This document shows, one piece after another, positions 61,801 through 64,000 of a stretch of 64,000 bases of DNA; the stretch's first letter is position 1; each line of letters starts with the position of its first letter. Under the pieces are notes generated by a model. That model was not told the origin of the DNA, ran no database searches, and saw only the letters and a list, made by a program, of their open reading frames with translations. A program made the position numbers and the translations under genes. Origin of the DNA: Antedon mediterranea (taxonomy: Eukaryota; Echinodermata; Crinoidea; Comatulida; Antedonidae); the NCBI RefSeq assembly GCF_964355755.1, contig NC_092675.1:19172912-19236911 (forward strand). The letters run 5' to 3'.

Positions 61801-63821
61801 GTCTAGACTTGTTGTCAATGATGTTTTGTTTGTATTAATACATGTATTTAAGGATACATGAAATTGTATAGTCATGTACTGCTGTTGTACGAGTCATTCT
61901 AGGTGGTAGGGGTAGGCCTTATATATTTCATTTGAATGTACACATTTTCTACTTTTGCTGTTGGTTTACATATGGCGATTTTTGTGTGAAATACAATATA
62001 CGCATCATAAACACTTCACACTAATTAATACCTACCTCCCATGAGCTACTTGTCCTAGACTGGCCCTTGCTGTAATATATGGAGTATTTCCAATCGCTAC
62101 TTATTTGTGCTGCACAATGTGATGATGTTAATATCATAGGCTTTACAAGTGTCATACTAGCAGGCCCACAGATTATTATTGGAGTTAGCATCGTCTGTCT
62201 ACTGTTTAATTTAGGCTTATCCATTGTTTCTCTATTATAAGTTATATACAGTTCCTCTGAGTAACCCTTTGGCACTGCTCCCTCGGGAACAAATACACTA
62301 ATACCTGGAAAGGAACAAAATATATACATGTACACAAATGTAATTTAGGCCCTATATGGGTTTGCGACAGTTGATCAATTGATGATTATGTTAAACAGAC
62401 AAGACACCATAGCGGGCCATAGACATTTTTAACGCAAGGCATTGCCCGGGACTGTTCCATGTTCCTTTTGAGGTGTTCCATATTAAGGTGAGGTAAATAC
62501 AATCAGGAAAGTTCTAAACAGTATCTTTACCATTCAGCCAACTTTGCCCCTTTTAATACTAACATTAATATATTTACTAAAAATCAACTAAAATGAAAAA
62601 AAAATGCATGGAACAAAATTAGAGTACATCATATTAAAAGTATGAAATACGTTTTGTAATTACATCTATAAGATGAAATTTACTATTTACTGTTGCAAGG
62701 TGGAATTGGTTGTATATAAAGGCCATCTCATTTTACCATATTAAATTTCATATTTTAATAAAAAAACAAAATAGTCTACTAATGAAAATGTTTTATATTC
62801 GCACAAAAAAATCTTTGAAATAAAATTAGTTAGAAATTGTAGTTTGCTAATTTTGTATTCATATTTTTTTTTAAAGCAAATAATAAAAATATGACAAGCT
62901 AAAGGATTGTAATTAGGATACAAGAGAATCAATACAGAATAATTTAAAATTTTCAATAAAAATGAATTTGTAGCATTATTAAAGGGACAGCATCAGAAAG
63001 AGAGATAGAGAGAGCATTTGTACGTTTGCTCCTTTATACAAATGGTTGCTAAGTGCACGCATCCATACACACATGGGGTATCAAAATGAAAGCAATTTTA
63101 CTGCGAAAAACGTATTTTGCAGTATATTTGCAAAAAATATGAAGTAAATAAAACACACATGTACCTGCATTGGGAACACTTAGTCTACCACCACGCGGCC
63201 CAATCGTACCCCATGCTACACAGTTTGTGTCGATATGTGGTGGCAAGTCTGTGGTCACCCCGGGCGGGGCAACTGAATCAGAATCATACGATCGCATTTG
63301 ATCACTTCCTCTTGATGAAAAACTTTTCTCAGAAGGCATAGAATCACTGTTTGTCAAGCTTGGGAGAATCGGCTCTGCATACATAGGTTCTTTGTTTGAT
63401 AAACATCTATCTGAGCAACAATCAGAATCCGATTTTTGATATGGTAGACAGACATGGGTTACTGGCGTGAATCGACCTGACCTATGAGAAGGGGAATACA
63501 GTTCACAACTACATTTACGTGATGATGCAAGTGGGAGGTTTAATTTCAAATGCTCACGACTCATAGCATGACCGTTGCTGTACCCATTTGCGAATCCGTT
63601 CCCATTTTGGAGCACTTCGTATGGGACATTATATCTCATTCCCTCTGGTGACACTTGTTTCAGTTCACCACAGTATGTCATTGAGCCATCTGATAGATTT
63701 AATGGTGATGTTGTCATCTGTATTTTCTCTGGGTTTGATCCCATCAAAACTGCTTGTGTCTGTATTGGATGTGCATGTGTCAAATCTGGCTGCATGGTCA
63801 ACATAGCTAATCTTGTCTCAT
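49716..63821 (-). CDS. UNC5: UNC5-type netrin receptor, last 7 exons (5' part outside window)
   Basis: Netrin receptor for repulsive axon guidance and dependence-receptor death signalling at the plasma membrane. Joined exons: 63821-63165, 62304-62036, 57918-57682, 52549-52403, 52053-51886, 51266-51079 and 49887-49716. Together they code 611 residues ending in TAA, with all introns GT-AG. Order: cytoplasmic linker (about 1-205 of this fragment), ZU5 (from GRLSVPNAGISVFVPEGAV), UPA (about 345-495, with FCHIWSGAS and LQLAAFAP), then death domain (about 523-605, with PPKSRGNDWRLLAVKLGVDR and LILDLWEALHREEGALMDLL). That domain order is specific to UNC5. The immunoglobulin, thrombospondin and transmembrane exons must lie to the right. 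One invertebrate gene probably corresponds to vertebrate UNC5A-D. Confidence 0.95.
50080..50362 (+). mobile_element. retroposon-like 3' tail
   Basis: A T-rich stretch ends with GTGTGGAGAAACTAATAAAA followed by CAAA repeats, typical of a LINE/SINE 3' terminus. The 5' boundary and family are unknown. In the last UNC5 intron. Confidence 0.4.
51079..51266 (-). CDS. UNC5: UNC5 exon: linker and first half of death domain
   Basis: Acceptor TCTCTTTAG, donor AG|GTAAGA. Opens MDLEQKSNCCSEHDTG, a variable linker, then AFRICRPYRIELCEVLDPPK and SRGNDWRLLAVKLGVD. The last part matches NSRGNDWRMLAQKL of vertebrate UNC5 death domains. Confidence 0.94.
51525..51793. repeat. minisatellite, 26-bp unit with 12-bp half units
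   Basis: About ten imperfect copies of AACTCTCCCTAAACCAAACT CCCTAA. On the UNC5 transcript strand this is purine-rich (TTAGGGAGTTTGGTTTAGGG). It begins about 90 bases after the donor of the 51886-52053 exon. Confidence 0.9.
51886..52053 (-). CDS. UNC5: UNC5 exon: UPA end
   Basis: 56 codons, acceptor TTTTAAAG, donor GAA|GTAAGC. Codes EIPFCHIWSGASSTLHCSFQ then LERTEASVGMVHCRIEVSQG and QSLQITRTADE. EIPF-HIWSG and LHC-F-LERT are clear UNC5 signatures. The exon is short on the minus strand and is overlapped by longer meaningless frames on the + strand, so it is easily missed. Confidence 0.93.
52403..52549 (-). CDS. UNC5: UNC5 exon: UPA
   Basis: 49 codons, acceptor TTTTTTTAG, donor CAG|GTATTT. 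Codes SVLQTEHKQGGVLLQKPQII and ends GWRSKLAANYQ, corresponding to HWRSKLLAKYQ of vertebrate UNC5. It continues directly into EIPF of the next exon. Confidence 0.93.
52848..53095 (+). repeat. 19-bp direct repeats about 210 bp apart
   Basis: AAATCCTTTTAGTTCTCGC occurs at 52848 and again at 53077 with no mismatch. The enclosed DNA is AT-rich, with an A-rich stretch (AATAAACAAAAAACAAATAC) in its second half. Confidence 0.7.
53240..55050. other. UNC5 intron, AT-rich
   Basis: No coding block or recognisable element. Confidence 0.4.
55068..55227 (+). mobile_element. TTAA-type foldback element, copy 5
   Basis: Ends TCTTTGTCTACACTATCATC and GTTGATAGTGTAGACAGAGC with TTGA/TTAA at the borders. The core has CCAAATATGGTAATGATATG and CCATATATGGGCATATC. 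In a UNC5 intron. Confidence 0.82.
55993..56147 (+). mobile_element. TA-type foldback element (Tc1/mariner-like ends)
   Basis: The ends TACGGTCAACTCTCCCAATA and TATTGGGAGAGTTGACGGTA are almost perfect inverted repeats bounded by TA on both sides. 155 bp, non-coding. Confidence 0.8.
56884..57008 (+). mobile_element. TTAA-type foldback element, copy 6
   Basis: TTAATCTCTGTCTACACTAT at the left and AGTGTAGACAGAGCTTAA at the right; the borders are perfect TTAA duplicates. The core has ATATGGTAGTGATATGACAT and ATATAGGCACATCACA. Confidence 0.88.
57682..57918 (-). CDS. UNC5: UNC5 exon: end of ZU5 and UPA
   Basis: 79 whole codons, acceptor TTTCAATAG, donor GAG|GTAAGA. Codes KIATLGEETINTSVYCQLNH and MKLLQLAAFAPCLSTAIDYN, ending VVDNTPDALE. 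These match the YCQLE, RLQLAVFAP and DTPVAL blocks of vertebrate UNC5. Confidence 0.95.
57930..62030. other. large UNC5 intron, AT-rich
   Basis: About 4.1 kb between the ZU5 and UPA exons. A purine-rich AAAGAAAAAGAAAG stretch lies near 58310. No conserved exon was seen; the two flanking exons join directly in frame with continuous family homology. Confidence 0.5.
62036..62304 (-). CDS. UNC5: UNC5 exon: ZU5 core
   Basis: Acceptor CTTTCCAG, donor GAG|GTAGGT. Codes GISVFVPEGAVPKGYSEELY, then TPIIICGPASMTLVKPMILT and SSHCAAQISSDW. These blocks match UNC5 ZU5 (the CGP and HCAEVSARDW motifs). The donor is followed by a second in-line GT four bases on. Confidence 0.94.
63165..63821 (-). CDS. UNC5: UNC5 exon: cytoplasmic linker and start of ZU5
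   Basis: 657 bases, acceptor TTCTTTTAG, donor G|GTACAT. Begins DETRLAMLTMQPDLTHAHPI and contains KIQMTTSPLNLSDG, which corresponds to the vertebrate UNC5 KIPMTNSPLL segment. The middle is low-complexity (Ser/Asn/Gly-rich, SDSDCCSDRC). It ends PRGGRLSVPNA, the first strand of ZU5. Confidence 0.92.
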
Positions 63822-64000
63822 CTAAAAGAAAACAAACATAATTCATCATTCTATAATGTATTTTGTTTTCCATGCAAGACACACTATTTTCGTTTGATGG
63901 CAGACCACGGTGCTCGTCATGTCAATTATGTTGAGAGGTGCATTCACCGTTGAGATTGTGTTTGTTCGTGGGTGGTAAAGTATAGAAATATAAAAACTGT

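Noticed and set aside
62400-62510. TGTTCCATGTTCCTTTTGAG-type text resembling the 1-170 / 16185 repeat
   Set aside because: Only short, loosely ordered matches; could be chance.
63575-63841. + strand frames opposite the large UNC5 exon
   Set aside because: Antisense shadows of a well-supported coding exon.

Overview
This is an AT-rich animal (metazoan) genomic window, very probably from an invertebrate deuterostome and most likely an echinoderm. The three recognisable genes have many short exons with GT-AG introns. Their proteins resemble the vertebrate versions residue for residue over long blocks. The intergenic DNA carries many short AGGCCTA motifs, tRNA-derived SINEs and small foldback transposons of the kind seen in echinoderm genomes. 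The class of echinoderm cannot be fixed from the sequence. There are no bacterial features.

Layout. Positions 1-8.5 kb hold no recognisable gene: a CpG-rich stretch (about 1.13-2.52 kb) and several old repeat families. Positions 8635-13124 (+ strand) hold a complete 8-exon VTI1A-type Qb-SNARE gene of 224 codons, with an antisense SINE 57 bp after its stop. Positions 13.7-18.3 kb hold a tandem repeat broken by a LINE tail, plus other repeats. Positions 27866-19028 (- strand) hold the complete coding region of a JNK (MAPK8/9/10-type) kinase with 10 constitutive coding positions, 415 aa. One position is filled by two tandem, equal-length, in-phase alternative exons. Positions 28-49.7 kb have no recognised coding exon but contain two CpG-bearing candidate first exons for JNK, a LINE reverse-transcriptase remnant, several SINEs and foldback elements. 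Positions 63821-49716 (- strand) hold the last seven exons of a UNC5-type netrin receptor (611 residues: cytoplasmic linker, ZU5, UPA and death domain). Its ectodomain and membrane exons lie beyond the right edge.

The genes are not an operon. They act separately: vesicle fusion (VTI1A), stress kinase signalling (JNK) and axon guidance or dependence-receptor signalling (UNC5). Their co-location is still notable, because the human counterparts VTI1A, MAPK8 and UNC5B all lie on the long arm of chromosome 10, so the window may preserve old linkage.

The most interesting signal is the duplicated JNK exon pair (22567-22691 and 22395-22519). The copies are separated by only 47 bp, which should make splicing of one to the other physically difficult and so enforce mutually exclusive use. 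It lies at a different place in the kinase from the known vertebrate JNK alternative exons. A second, decayed duplication of the start of JNK exon 2 lies 88 bp from the real one. Around the genes are at least seven copies of a foldback element with TTAA-like flanks, two tRNA-Val-like sequences bracketed by two copies of another foldback element, and several direct, inverted and tandem repeats.
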